NCBI RefSeq assembly: GCF_003265325.1
Contig: NZ_QGNX01000002.1
Coordinates: 434,001-498,000, forward strand
Direction of reading: 5' to 3'
Source of the DNA: Oceanibium sediminis
GTDB lineage: Bacteria; Pseudomonadota; Alphaproteobacteria; Rhodobacterales; Rhodobacteraceae
Length of the DNA: 64,000 bases
Shown here: piece after piece, positions 55,267 through 64,000 of the stretch
Numbering within the stretch: position 1 is the stretch's first letter
Layout of the letters: every line of letters starts with the position of its first letter
Notes under the pieces: generated by a model
The model's database searches: none
Seen by the model: only the letters and a program-made list of their open reading frames with translations
What the model was told of the DNA's origin: nothing
Position numbers and translations under genes: made by a program

Positions 55267-55411
55267 TCTATCCTCCGATCATTTCAGGAGGGGACCTAGC
55301 GCGTTGCCACGGAAAACCTAACCGGAAATCGTTCCTGTCCGGGAATTGGCGCCATTGCGCAACGCCCGGCCCCGCGGGGGATCCGCCGGCGCGCCGGGAA
55401 CACGGGGCGGC

Positions 55412-56488
55412 TCAGCCCGGTTCGATGACCGAGCGGTCGCACCCCTCACGCTGGGCCCGGACAAGGCGCTGGTCGGCACCTTCCAGCAGCGCATGGCGGG
55501 TCTGGCCGTCCGCCAGTTCCATTCCCCCGAACGAGACGGACAGAACGCCGATCGGCTCGCCGGTGGTTTTCGACACCCAGTCGATGGACTTGAACCGCTT
55601 GCGCACCTGTTCGGCGATGGTGAAGGCGGCCTGCCCGTTCACGTTGGTCAGCACCACCGCGAACTTGGAACCCGCGAACCGCGCGGCCACGTGACCGGCG
55701 CGCAGCTCGTTGCTCAGTTGCTCGGCGAACAGCTGCACCACGTTGTCGGCGGCGGACACGCCCCAGCGTCGGGCCACGTCGTCCAGCCCGTCGACCGAAC
55801 CCATGAGCAGGGTCAGCGGCTGCTTCTTCTGGCGCACCTGGAAGATGGCGTTGTCCAGATGCTCGTCGAGCATCCGGCGGTTCGGCAAGCCGGTCAGGTA
55901 GTCGGTGTTGGAGGCGCGCTTGACCTCGATCAGTTCGCTTTTCAGCTTGGCGACATGGGCCCGGCTTTTTTCGAGCTGCACGTTCAGACGCTGGGCCGCC
56001 TGCAGGTGCTGCTGGTTCGCCTTGTGCAGGTCGCGGATGACATCCGTGATCTCGCGTTTCGAGGACCCCTGGACAAGGTTCGCCCGCGCGCTGCGCAGAG
56101 AGCCGGAAAACACCGAATGCTCGCGCATGTTCTCGTCCATGGCGTCGGTCACGGTGCCGATGGCGCTGGTCAGGTCGTTGCCGATCGCGGCCAGATCGTC
56201 GCTGGTCGAGCGGGGCGAGACATTCTCGTGAAACAGCGTCAGCAGAAGATCCGCCGTCATCTGCTGGTCGGTGTTCATCGCATGATCCAGCGCCTCGTTG
56301 ATCAGCGGGTTCGTGCGGGCGGCATAGATATACCAGACCTCGTACACCGGCGGGGACAAGGGCGTCCCGTATTTCTGTGCGAAGCCTATGGCGCGCGCGG
56401 CGGTTTCGTCCCCGGCGATCCCCGGCGCGGCGGCGGAGACCACAGGCTCCGATCTAGACTGGCTAAACACGTTCCGATCCTTCACCAC
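55412..56488 (-). CDS. GGDEF-fold protein with degenerate active site
   Basis: 358 residues. Residues 195-350 follow the diguanylate cyclase fold from TDYLTGLPNRRMLDEHL onward. The GGDEF loop itself reads AGSKF (272-276), the metal-site Asp of the DxDxF strand is replaced (SVDGL), and the RxxD inhibitory site is RAGH. Cyclase activity is therefore unlikely; it may bind GTP or c-di-GMP poorly or act as a scaffold. The N-terminal 190 residues are helical with a coiled-coil stretch before the domain. Two GTG starts (56488, 56470) are possible; the second has AAGGA at eight bases. It lies downstream of no obvious partner. Confidence 0.8.
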   Translation of the reverse strand: MVKDRNVFSQSRSEPVVSAAAPGIAGDETAARAIGFAQKYGTPLSPPVYEVWYIYAARTNPLINEALDHAMNTDQQMTADLLLTLFHENVSPRSTSDDLAAIGNDLTSAIGTVTDAMDENMREHSVFSGSLRSARANLVQGSSKREITDVIRDLHKANQQHLQAAQRLNVQLEKSRAHVAKLKSELIEVKRASNTDYLTGLPNRRMLDEHLDNAIFQVRQKKQPLTLLMGSVDGLDDVARRWGVSAADNVVQLFAEQLSNELRAGHVAARFAGSKFAVVLTNVNGQAAFTIAEQVRKRFKSIDWVSKTTGEPIGVLSVSFGGMELADGQTRHALLEGADQRLVRAQREGCDRSVIEPG

Positions 56489-56590
56489 GTTGCCCTACGG
56501 AACGGGTTTAGACCAAATGCGTTTCCAACGGGTAAAACGGACCGCCTGCGCCACCACGCATATTGTTAAAATGCGTTCCTTTACAAATGC

Positions 56591-57517
56591 CTAACGCCCA
56601 AGGCACCAACGCATGATGGCCTTTTGCGCGTGCAACCGGTTTTCCGCCTCGTCGAAGATCACGGAATTCGGGCCGTCCATCACGGCGCTGGTCACTTCCT
56701 CACCGCGGTGGGCGGGCAGGCAGTGCATGAACAGCGCCTTGTTGCCGTTGGCCTGCATCAGCGCCTCGTTCACCTGGTAGGGGCGCAGCTGGTTGTGCCG
56801 CCGCTCGCGGGCGGACTGGGCGTCATGCATCGACAGCCAGGTATCGGCGACGATCAGGTCCGCACCCTCGACGGCCTTCGCAGGGTCGCGTTCGATCACG
56901 ACCTTGCTGCCGGCATCCCGCGCGAAAGCCATGGCCGAGGCCGCGGGCTCCAGCGTTTCGGGGCCGGTGAAGGTCAGGTCGAAGCCGAATTTCCCCGCCG
57001 CGTGCAGGAAGCTGGTGCAGACATTGTTGCCGTCGCCCGTCCACACCACTTTCTTGCCCCGGATCGGGCCGCGATGTTCCTCGAACGTCAGCATGTCGGC
57101 CATGATCTGGCAGGGATGGGACTGGTCCGTCAGACCGTTGATCACCGGAACGGAGGCATGTTCCGCCAGTTCATGCAGGACCGCCTCGTCAAAGGTGCGG
57201 ATCATGATCAGATCGACGTAGCGGCTGAGCACGCGCGCGGTGTCGGCGATCGTCTCGCCGTGGCCGAGCTGCATTTCAGAGCCGGTCAGGACCAGGGTCT
57301 GCCCGCCCATTTGGCGCACACCGACGTCAAAGCTGACACGGGTCCGGGTGGAGGGTTTTTCGAAGATCAGCGCCACCATGTGGTCCTTCAGCGGCTGCTC
57401 GGCATCCGGCGTGCCCTTGGGCAGCCCGGCGCGGGCGTCCTTCATCCGGCGCGCCTCGGCGATCATCGTGGTCAGGTCGTCGGTGTCGGTCGTGTGGATA
57501 TCCAGAAAATGCGGCAT
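56591..57517 (-). CDS. argF: Ornithine carbamoyltransferase
   Basis: 308 residues joining ornithine and carbamoyl phosphate to citrulline in arginine synthesis. The carbamoyl-phosphate loop is [25 protein letters not shown] and the ornithine loop [11 protein letters not shown] are intact. GGAGGAG precedes the ATG at 57517. It follows argD by about 150 bases on the same strand, the usual argD-argF pair. Confidence 0.97.
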   Translation of the reverse strand: MPHFLDIHTTDTDDLTTMIAEARRMKDARAGLPKGTPDAEQPLKDHMVALIFEKPSTRTRVSFDVGVRQMGGQTLVLTGSEMQLGHGETIADTARVLSRYVDLIMIRTFDEAVLHELAEHASVPVINGLTDQSHPCQIMADMLTFEEHRGPIRGKKVVWTGDGNNVCTSFLHAAGKFGFDLTFTGPETLEPAASAMAFARDAGSKVVIERDPAKAVEGADLIVADTWLSMHDAQSARERRHNQLRPYQVNEALMQANGNKALFMHCLPAHRGEEVTSAVMDGPNSVIFDEAENRLHAQKAIMRWCLGR

Positions 57518-57665
57518 CAATTTTCTCCTCCGGGGGTGGCCCGGTCGTATCTCAGGACGAGGACGGTGCCACCACCCTCGCAAGCGGTAGCGCGGGGAAT
57601 TGCAGGTGGGTGTCGCCGCAGGTCAGCATGGAAGGGCGACACACCATGGGAAGTGACCAGGGCGC

Positions 57666-58844
57666 TTACGCCCCGGCCTCCACCCTTGTGGCCGCCCGGT
57701 CCAGGCGGTGCAGGGCTTCGTCGACCTCCGCATCGGTCAGGTTCAGCGGCGGCAGGATACGGATCACGTTTTCCGCCGCCGGAACCGTCAGCAGGTGCTC
57801 GGCATAGCCGGCGTTGATGACGTCCGCGTTCGGCGCCTTGCACACCAGCCCGAGCATCAGCCCCTCGCCCCGGACGCTTTCGAAGACATCCGGGTGCGAG
57901 GCGACAAGCCCCTCCAGCCCCTGGCGCATCCGCCCGGAGATCTGCCGGACGCGGTCAAGGAACCCATCCTCCAGCATCACGCGCATGACCTCGGCGCCCA
58001 CGGCGCAGGCCAGCGGGTTGCCGCCGTAGGTCGTGCCATGGGTGCCCGCCGTCATGCCCGACGCGGCTTCTTCCGTCGCCAGGCAGGCGCCAAGCGGAAA
58101 GCCCCCGCCGATGCCCTTGGCCACGGCCATGATGTCGGGCGTGATGCCGGACCATTCATGGGCGAACAGCTTGCCCGTGCGGCCCATGCCGCACTGGATT
58201 TCATCGCAGATCAGCAGGAGCCCATGCTCGTCACACAGGTCGCGCAGGCCCTGCATGCACTGTTTCGGCACGGGCTTGATGCCCCCCTCGCCCAGCACCG
58301 GCTCGATGATGATCGCCGCGGTTTCGGGGCCGATCGCCGCCTTCAGCGCCTCGTGATCGCCGAAGGGGACGTGGTCGAACCCCTCCAGCATCGGGCCGAA
58401 GCCCTTCACCAGCTTTTCCGAACCGGCGGCCGAGATCATGCCCAGCGTGCGCCCGTGGAACGAGCCCGAGAAGGTCACCATCCGGTAACGCTCCGGCTGG
58501 CCCTTGGCGCTGAAATACTTGCGCGCCATCTTCACCGCGCATTCCATCGCCTCGGTGCCGGAGTTCGTGAAGAACACCGTGTCCGCGAAGGTGTGGTCCA
58601 CCAGCAACCGCGCCAGGTCCTCCTGGTTGGGGATCTGGTACAGGTTGGAGGTGTGCCAAAGTCGTCGTGCCTGCCCTTCCAGCGCTGCAACGAGCCGGGG
58701 ATGCGCATGGCCAAGGGCGGACACGGCAATGCCGGCCCCCATGTCCAGATAAGTCTCTCCGGAATCGGTTTTCAGCCAGGGGCCCTCGCCTTCCACGAAG
58801 GAAAGCGGTGCCCGTGCATATGTTGGCATTACGGGCGAAATCAC
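57666..58844 (-). CDS. argD: Acetylornithine aminotransferase (GTG start)
   Basis: 392 residues of the class III PLP aminotransferases, converting N-acetylglutamate semialdehyde to acetylornithine. Visible are [17 protein letters not shown], the PLP Asp in [16 protein letters not shown] and the Schiff-base Lys in [15 protein letters not shown]. The start is GTG at 58844, eight bases after AGGAG; an ATG 15 bases in is less well placed. It may also serve in lysine synthesis (DapC role). Confidence 0.96.
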   Translation of the reverse strand: MISPVMPTYARAPLSFVEGEGPWLKTDSGETYLDMGAGIAVSALGHAHPRLVAALEGQARRLWHTSNLYQIPNQEDLARLLVDHTFADTVFFTNSGTEAMECAVKMARKYFSAKGQPERYRMVTFSGSFHGRTLGMISAAGSEKLVKGFGPMLEGFDHVPFGDHEALKAAIGPETAAIIIEPVLGEGGIKPVPKQCMQGLRDLCDEHGLLLICDEIQCGMGRTGKLFAHEWSGITPDIMAVAKGIGGGFPLGACLATEEAASGMTAGTHGTTYGGNPLACAVGAEVMRVMLEDGFLDRVRQISGRMRQGLEGLVASHPDVFESVRGEGLMLGLVCKAPNADVINAGYAEHLLTVPAAENVIRILPPLNLTDAEVDEALHRLDRAATRVEAGA

Positions 58845-58878
58845 GACGAATTCTCCTTTTCAAGGGAAGCCAGGAATG

Positions 58879-58909
58879 AAAAAGCCCGGTCGCTCTGATG
58901 GCACCGGGC
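58879..58909 (-). terminator. Terminator-like hairpin in the argD leader
   Basis: GCCCGGT / ACCGGGC, 7-bp stem with a 12-base loop, followed on the minus strand by UUUUU. It starts within a few bases of the expected argD transcript start, so it would either cap the mRNA or end it after about 35 bases. Confidence 0.65.
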
Positions 58910-58917
58910 GAAATTCC

Positions 58918-58945
58918 TGTTTAGGCAAAATGCCCGATAAGTCAA
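58918..58945 (-). promoter_or_regulatory. Promoter of argD-argF
   Basis: TTGACT (58940-58945), 16 bases, TAAACA (58918-58923). The spacer contains a GGGCA/TGCCC mirror-stem that could be an operator. Confidence 0.6.
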
Positions 58946-59036
58946 TCAATAGGCGCTCGACTGCAAGGCCAGTGGGCAGGCGACAACGAATCAGCTAATC
59001 CTTTTCAAAAGACATAACAAAGATACGGAGCCTGCC

Positions 59037-59501
59037 ATGCATCGCCCCCTGATCCCGGCCACCGCGCTGCTTGTCCTGCTCGCAGCGCCCCTGCTCAGCC
59101 AGACAGCGACGGAAACCGAGGGCGAGGCGGCCCCGGCGGAAGGCAGCGCAGCGCCAGCCCCCCCGCCCCCCGAATACAACGGGACGATCAGCGGCTCCTC
59201 CTCTGGCAGCAGCTTCAGCGCCGACGTGGTGTGCAGCGGCTTCAGCGCCGGCGGCGGCGTGGTCGTGCAGACCGACCCGGGCGGCAACATGCAGGACCTG
59301 AACGGCGACGGGGTCATGGCGGACATCACCGCCGACCCGTCGGGCTCGATCGCGCTGACCCTGCTGGCGGGGAACTCCCAGGTGGGCCTGACCGACACCA
59401 CCGCCGTGATTGACGGCAACACCCTGACCTACGCCATCACGATGAGCTTCGTCGGCGGTGGCTCGGACGAGGTCGATCTCACCGTGGTCTGCAACGAGTA
59501 A
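59037..59501 (+). CDS. Small secreted protein, unknown
   Basis: 154 residues: signal peptide (hydrophobic residues 7-20), a Pro/Ala/Glu-rich linker, then a Gly/Ser/Asp/Thr-rich domain predicted to be beta-strand, with two Cys (VVCSG and VVCNE) that could pair. No family recognised. It is convergent with the ABC-2 permease gene, two bases apart. Confidence 0.6.
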   Translation: MHRPLIPATALLVLLAAPLLSQTATETEGEAAPAEGSAAPAPPPPEYNGTISGSSSGSSFSADVVCSGFSAGGGVVVQTDPGGNMQDLNGDGVMADITADPSGSIALTLLAGNSQVGLTDTTAVIDGNTLTYAITMSFVGGGSDEVDLTVVCNE

Positions 59502-59503
59502 CC

Positions 59504-60313
59504 TCAGGGTTTCAGCTTGTAGCCGGTGCGGAACCAGTACCAGGTTATGCCCAGAAGCACCGCATCGACCGCGGCCACGAACAGGATTCCGAGGACTGGG
59601 TTGGCATCGGACTGGCCGATCACGCCGTAACGGATTCCGTCGATCATGTAGAAAAACGGGTTCAGGTGGCTGATCATCTGCATCCATCCCGGCAGGATCG
59701 TGATCGAGTAAAACGTGCCGGACAGGAAGCTGAGCGGCGTCACCACGAAGTTCGTGATCGCGGACATGTGGTCGAACTTCTGCGCAATAGTCGCCGCCAT
59801 CACGCCAAGCGTGGCCATCAGCGTCGCCCCGGCAATGATGAAGGCCAGCGCCCAGATCGGATGTGAGATGCCGAGTCCGATCACCGGGAAGATCACCAGC
59901 GCGACGCCAAACGCCACGAACAGCCCGCGCGCCACACCGCCGATCACGTAGCCCGCGGTCAGCTCCGCCGCACTGAGCGGCGGCATCAGCGTATCCACGA
60001 TATTGCCCTGCACCTTGCTCACCAGCAGCGAGGAAGAGGTGTTCGCGAAGGCGTTCTGGATCACCGTCATCATCAGGATACCGGGGGCAAGAAAGGCCAT
60101 GAACTCCGGGCTCGCCTCGCCCCGCCGGGCGGTCAGCGCCAGGCTGAAGACCGTCATGAACAGGGCCGCCGTCGCCACCGGCGCCAGAAGGGTCTGACGC
60201 CACACGTTGGAGAATCGCCGGATCTCACGTTCCACCAGCGTGCGCAGGCCAAGCGCGTTGAACCGCCCGAAGCGGCGCTCGCCCATTGCGCGATAGGTAT
60301 GTGTTTCGGACAT
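59504..60313 (-). CDS. ABC-2 type transporter permease
   Basis: 269 residues with six hydrophobic segments of the ABC-2 exporter type: VWRQTLLAPVATAALFMTVFSLA, AFLAPGILMMTVIQNAFANTSSSLLVSKVQGN and LSFLSGTFYSITILPGWMQMISHLNPFFYMIDGIRYG, the latter containing the family signature. Such permeases export polysaccharides, lipids or drugs. Its ATPase partner is not next to it. The ATG at 60313 is divergent from gcrA. Confidence 0.88.
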   Translation of the reverse strand: MSETHTYRAMGERRFGRFNALGLRTLVEREIRRFSNVWRQTLLAPVATAALFMTVFSLALTARRGEASPEFMAFLAPGILMMTVIQNAFANTSSSLLVSKVQGNIVDTLMPPLSAAELTAGYVIGGVARGLFVAFGVALVIFPVIGLGISHPIWALAFIIAGATLMATLGVMAATIAQKFDHMSAITNFVVTPLSFLSGTFYSITILPGWMQMISHLNPFFYMIDGIRYGVIGQSDANPVLGILFVAAVDAVLLGITWYWFRTGYKLKP

Positions 60314-60490
60314 GTCTTTGTCCCCTGTTTGCGCCTTGGCGCTGAAATAGTACCGGGGCGCACCTTGTCTCTGCCGCCCCAAAGGATAAAATAGGGCCAA
60401 TTACCGCCCCAAGGCCCCCGTGCGAAACCGCGCGGGGGGTTTTGCTTGGATAGGCGGCATCCACGGAACCTGCAACAGGTGGAGGACGCC

Positions 60491-61099
60491 ATGTCCTGGA
60501 CTGATGAACGCGTCGAAACGCTGAAGACGATGTGGGGCGAGGGCAAGTCCGCCTCCCAGATCGCCAAGGAACTCGGTGGCGTGACGCGAAACGCCGTGAT
60601 CGGCAAGGTGCACCGCCTCGGCCTGTCGAACCGCACGCAAGCCCCGAAGACCAGCGCCGCACCGAAGGCCGAGGAACCGGCGGCGGCCGCCGCCCCGGCG
60701 GCAGCGGCGAAACCCGCGGACCCGCCAAAGCCCAAGGCCCCGCCCCGGGAAGCGCCCGCCAAGGAAGCGGCGCCCAAACCCGTGGCGGTAAAAGACCCGC
60801 TGGCGCGGCCGAACAAGCCGATCATCACCGCCGGCCAGCCGCTGCCACCCCAACCCAGCCAGTCCGAAATCTCGGAGGAACAGCGCGCCAACCTCGCTGC
60901 GCTGGAAAAGCGCGCGCGCAAGCTGACGCTGCTGCAACTGACCGAGCGGACCTGCAAATGGCCGATCGGCGACCCAGCAACCGACGATTTCTGGTTCTGC
61001 GGCCATCCAACCCAACCGGGCAAGCCCTATTGCGAAACCCATGTGTCGGTCGCGCTGCAGCCGATGTCCAGCCGCCGGGACCGTCGCTCCAGCCGCTGA
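60491..61099 (+). CDS. gcrA: Cell cycle regulator GcrA
   Basis: 202 residues. [30 protein letters not shown] is the GcrA helix-turn-helix, with [16 protein letters not shown] after it, then a Pro/Ala-rich linker (about 60-115) and a C-terminal sigma70-interacting domain containing [20 protein letters not shown] and GKPYCETH. It activates transcription at CcrM-methylated GANTC promoters in Caulobacter. GGAGG lies six bases before the ATG. Confidence 0.95.
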   Translation: MSWTDERVETLKTMWGEGKSASQIAKELGGVTRNAVIGKVHRLGLSNRTQAPKTSAAPKAEEPAAAAAPAAAAKPADPPKPKAPPREAPAKEAAPKPVAVKDPLARPNKPIITAGQPLPPQPSQSEISEEQRANLAALEKRARKLTLLQLTERTCKWPIGDPATDDFWFCGHPTQPGKPYCETHVSVALQPMSSRRDRRSSR

Positions 61100-61150
61100 A
61101 GCCCCGCCCTGAAGTGGCGCCCATGCGGGCGTCACGCGCTCCCGCACGGG

Positions 61151-61215
61151 GGGGATATTTGAGGACTTTGGTAAGGGGGCGCCGCGCCCGAACTCCAAAG
61201 TCTTCAAATATCCCC
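61151..61215. repeat. Inverted repeat between gcrA and selO
   Basis: GGGGATATTTGAGGACTTTGG (61151-61171, 21 bases written here as GGGGATATTTGAGGACTTT plus GG) faces its complement at 61195-61215 with one mismatch across a 23-base loop. It lies 52 bases after gcrA and could be a terminator; no U-run follows. It looks like a dispersed intergenic element. Confidence 0.65.
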
Positions 61216-61311
61216 GCCGGAGGCATCCGGCACCGCTGCGGGGCGCTGCCGCTGGCAATTTCATGCGGGCATGCATACGTTTCAGGGCATATGCCGCGAA
61301 GGAGCGTCCAG

Positions 61312-62754
61312 ATGCCCGAAGACTTTCCCCGGATCGCCTTTTCCAACAGCTACGCCGATCTGCCGCCGCGGTTCTATGCCGAGGTCGCGCCGACACCTGT
61401 CCGGGCGCCCCGCAACATAAGGGTCAACGAGGCGCTGGCCGTGGAACTGGGGCTCGATCCCGCCGCGCTCGGTTCCGAGGCGGGCACCGCCATGCTTGCG
61501 GGCAACGCCGTGCCCGAGGGGGCAACGCCCCTGGCGATGGCCTATGCCGGCCACCAGTTCGGGGGCTGGTCGCCGCAACTGGGCGACGGGCGCGCGATCC
61601 TGCTCGGTGAGGTGATCGACCGGGACGGCCAGCGCCGCGATGTCCAGTTGAAGGGCTCGGGCCGGACGCCGTTTTCCCGCATGGGCGACGGGCGCGCCTG
61701 GCTAGGGCCGGTTCTGCGCGAATACGTCGTCTCGGAAGCCATGGCCGCCCTGGGCATTCCAACGACGCGCGCGCTGGCCGCGGTCACCACGGGCGAGACC
61801 GTGGTGCGCGAAGCCCCCTTGCCAGGCGCCGTCCTGGCGCGGGTCGCCAGCAGCCATATCCGGGTCGGCACCTTCCAGTATTTCTTTGCCCGCAACGATA
61901 TCGAGGCCCTGCGCCTGCTCGCGGACCATGTCATCGCGCGGCACTACCCGGAGATTCCGCCTAGCGACGGGCGGGCCCTCGAGTTGTTGCGCGCCATCTG
62001 CGCCCGGCAGGCGGGGCTTGTCGCGCAGTGGATGGGCGTCGGCTTCATCCACGGCGTGATGAACACCGACAACACCGCCGTCTCGGGCGAGACGATCGAC
62101 TATGGCCCTTGCGCCTTCATGGACGTCTACCACCCGGATACCGTCTTCAGCTCGATCGACCGGCAGGGGCGCTATGCCTATCGCAACCAGCCGGTGTTGA
62201 TCCAGTGGAACCTGGCGCAGCTTGCCTCCGCGATGCTGCCCCTGCTCGGCCCGGACAAGGACGCCACCGTAGCTGCCGCGCAGGCGGTGATCGACGCGGT
62301 GCCTGACATGTATCACGACGCCTGGCTGACAGTTTTCCGCCGGAAGTTCGGCCTGCGCGAAGCACGGGACGGCGACCCCGCTTTCATCGTGCAGGTCCTT
62401 GACGCCATGGCCGGGGCGGAAGCAGATTTCACCCAAACCTTCCGCGCGTTGAGTGAAGGCACCCCCCTGCCACCGGCGCTGGCGGATGCGCGGGCGGCCT
62501 GGGTGCAGCGCCTTGCCAACGAGGGCGCGACGCCCGAAGTGCGGCAGCAGGAGATGCAAGCCGTCAACCCCGCGATCATCCCGCGCAACCACGTGGTCGA
62601 GGCGATGATCACCTCTGCCGTCGCGGGCGATTTCGCCCCCTTCCACGCCCTGACCGAGGCGTTGGCCAGCCCCTTCGAGGCCCCGGCAGACAGCCCCTAC
62701 AGGGCTGCCCCCGCGGCGGGCGAGGAAGTGCTTCAGACGTTCTGCGGAACCTGA
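61312..62754 (+). CDS. selO: SelO/YdiU-family protein AMPylator (pseudokinase)
   Basis: 480 residues, the usual length. [24 protein letters not shown] and [26 protein letters not shown] are family hallmarks, and the metal and catalytic region [28 protein letters not shown] is complete. Members transfer AMP from ATP to Ser, Thr or Tyr of proteins under redox control. The start at 61312 follows GGAG by nine bases; an in-frame ATG upstream (61291) is too far from it. Confidence 0.93.
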   Translation: MPEDFPRIAFSNSYADLPPRFYAEVAPTPVRAPRNIRVNEALAVELGLDPAALGSEAGTAMLAGNAVPEGATPLAMAYAGHQFGGWSPQLGDGRAILLGEVIDRDGQRRDVQLKGSGRTPFSRMGDGRAWLGPVLREYVVSEAMAALGIPTTRALAAVTTGETVVREAPLPGAVLARVASSHIRVGTFQYFFARNDIEALRLLADHVIARHYPEIPPSDGRALELLRAICARQAGLVAQWMGVGFIHGVMNTDNTAVSGETIDYGPCAFMDVYHPDTVFSSIDRQGRYAYRNQPVLIQWNLAQLASAMLPLLGPDKDATVAAAQAVIDAVPDMYHDAWLTVFRRKFGLREARDGDPAFIVQVLDAMAGAEADFTQTFRALSEGTPLPPALADARAAWVQRLANEGATPEVRQQEMQAVNPAIIPRNHVVEAMITSAVAGDFAPFHALTEALASPFEAPADSPYRAAPAAGEEVLQTFCGT

Positions 62755-62790
62755 GCGCCCGCGCCGTGCCGAAGCCGGCGCGGGAAGGTA

Positions 62791-63489
62791 TCAGCCGCCG
62801 GTGTACGTCTCGTCCAGCGCGTAGCCGCTGGCGCGCACAGTGCGGATGGGATCGTTCTCGCCACGCTTGTTCAGGGCCTTGCGCAGGCGGCCGACGTGGA
62901 CGTCCACGGTGCGGATTTCCACGTAGACGTCCGTACCCCACACCCGGTCGAGCAACTGCTCGCGCGAGAACACGCGACCGGGCCGCTGGATCAGGACATC
63001 GAGCAGGCGAAACTCGGTCGGGCCGAGGTGGATATCACGCTCCGCGCGGCGCACCCGCCGGGTTTCTCGATCCAGCACGATATCCGCGAAGGTCGCCACG
63101 TCCCCGGCAAGCGTCGGCCGGGTGCGGCGCAGGACGGCGCGCATCCTCGCGACCAGCTCCGTCATGGAGAAGGGCTTCGTCACGTAGTCATCGGCGCCGA
63201 TCTCAAGCCCGCGAATGCGGTCCTCCTCCTCGCCGCGGGCGGTCAGCATGATGACCGGCAGGTCCCGCGTCTCTGCCTGGGCGCGCAACTGGCGGCAGAT
63301 CTCCACGCCGGAGCGGTTGGGCAGCATCCAGTCCAGCAGGACGATGTCGGGCTTTTCCTCATCGACGGCCATCATGGCCTCATCGCCATCCGCGCTGCTC
63401 GCGACGGTGTAGCCCTCTTTTCCGAGGTTGTAGGACAGAAGCTGACGCAGCGCGTCCTCGTCCTCGACTATCAGTACCTTGGCACACAT
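62791..63489 (-). CDS. phoB: Phosphate regulon response regulator PhoB
   Basis: 232 residues: receiver domain with the phosphorylatable Asp in DIVLLDWMLP and the KPFS lysine, then an OmpR-type winged helix DVYVEIRTVDVHVGRLRKALN. It activates Pho genes under phosphate limitation. Eleven bases after phoU, as in the usual phoU-phoB order. Confidence 0.96.
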   Translation of the reverse strand: MCAKVLIVEDEDALRQLLSYNLGKEGYTVASSADGDEAMMAVDEEKPDIVLLDWMLPNRSGVEICRQLRAQAETRDLPVIMLTARGEEEDRIRGLEIGADDYVTKPFSMTELVARMRAVLRRTRPTLAGDVATFADIVLDRETRRVRRAERDIHLGPTEFRLLDVLIQRPGRVFSREQLLDRVWGTDVYVEIRTVDVHVGRLRKALNKRGENDPIRTVRASGYALDETYTGG

Positions 63490-63500
63490 CGGGCCGCTCC

Positions 63501-64000
63501 CTATTCCGCGTCCAGGCCAACGGGTTCACCCTTGGGGCGATCATCGCCCAGGGGTTCGCCCTTCTGGATATAATAGACCATTTCCGAGATATGGGTCGTG
63601 TGATCGCCGATCCGCTCGAGGTTTTTCGCGATGAACAGCATCTGCGCGCCCGCGGTAATCATCCGGCTGTCTTCCATCATGTAGGTCAGAAGCTCACGGA
63701 ACAGGGCGTTGTACATCTCGTCCACCTCGACATCGCGCTGCCAGACGGCGACGGCGGCGTCGGTGTCGCGCGCGGTATAGGCATTCAGCACCTGCGACAG
63801 CTGCGCCTGGGTGGAACGGCCCATGCGGATGATCGAAGAGGTCAGCTTCACCGGACCGTGCTTCGTCACGACGATGGCGCGCTTGGCGATGTTCTTGGCA
63901 AGGTCGCCGATCCGCTCCAGCGTGGTGGAAATCTTGAGCGCAGAAATCAGCACCCGCAGGTCCTTGGCCATCGGCTGGCGCAGGGCGATCAGCTGGGTGG
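63501..64000 (-). CDS. phoU: Phosphate signalling protein PhoU (partial, cut by right edge)
   Basis: The frame stays open to the right edge, so the N-terminus is missing; about 166 codons are visible. Two helical-bundle repeats of PhoU are seen, each with the metal-site pattern: TTLERIGDLAKNIAKRA and KNLERIGDHTTHISEMVYYI (ERIGDH). It restrains PhoR when phosphate is ample. pstSCAB probably lies beyond the window. Confidence 0.96.
   Translation of the reverse strand, partial: TQLIALRQPMAKDLRVLISALKISTTLERIGDLAKNIAKRAIVVTKHGPVKLTSSIIRMGRSTQAQLSQVLNAYTARDTDAAVAVWQRDVEVDEMYNALFRELLTYMMEDSRMITAGAQMLFIAKNLERIGDHTTHISEMVYYIQKGEPLGDDRPKGEPVGLDAE

Overview
The window looks like a chromosome segment of a high-GC alphaproteobacterium of the Rhodobacterales (Roseobacter/Paracoccus-like). 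Supporting this are the cell-cycle regulator GcrA, the bztABCD glutamate/glutamine/aspartate/asparagine importer, an ATP12-type chaperone, the rarA-crcB-rluC neighbourhood, an alphaproteobacterial-style ribosomal protein set and a tRNA-Trp near secE. The genus cannot be named from the sequence alone. Most genes lie on the minus strand.

Left accessory part (1-15.3 kb): a truncated DegT-family aminotransferase; a secreted serine beta-lactamase-like hydrolase and a secreted protein with one CHTCH haem motif, divergent from an AraC-type regulator, with three tandem 11-bp repeats between; the bztABCD amino-acid importer; a crcB-rluC-atp12-thioesterase operon with start/stop overlaps; two neighbouring BLUF-fold genes, one with all three flavin-site residues and one with none; and rarA.

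Translation core (15.4-47.7 kb): rplQ-rpoA-rpsK-rpsM, a 48-codon membrane peptide gene, adk-secY, the spc and S10 clusters, tuf-fusA-rpsG-rpsL, rpoC-rpoB, rplL-rplJ, rplA-rplK, nusG and secE. Hairpins with U-tracts plus sigma70-like promoters at rpmC and rplO, and a promoter plus hairpin at rpsM, suggest the ribosomal supercluster is transcribed in several units. Gaps between core genes hold two families of short palindromes.

Right part (47.7-64 kb): pcaHG with a beta-keto acid cleavage enzyme gene lies between secE and tRNA-Trp. Then come an FkbM methyltransferase, a second tuf copy matching the first, metG, a TPR protein, a DUF2177 protein, a GGDEF-like protein with a degenerate active site, argD-argF with a terminator-like leader, a small secreted protein, an ABC-2 permease, gcrA, a SelO-family pseudokinase and phoB-phoU (phoU cut by the right edge).

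The best candidates for something undescribed are the unequal BLUF pair with its small upstream ORF, the beta-lactamase/CHTCH/AraC cluster with phased repeats, the segmented ribosomal operon and the pca-BKACE combination. All calls are from reading the sequence; no database search was run.
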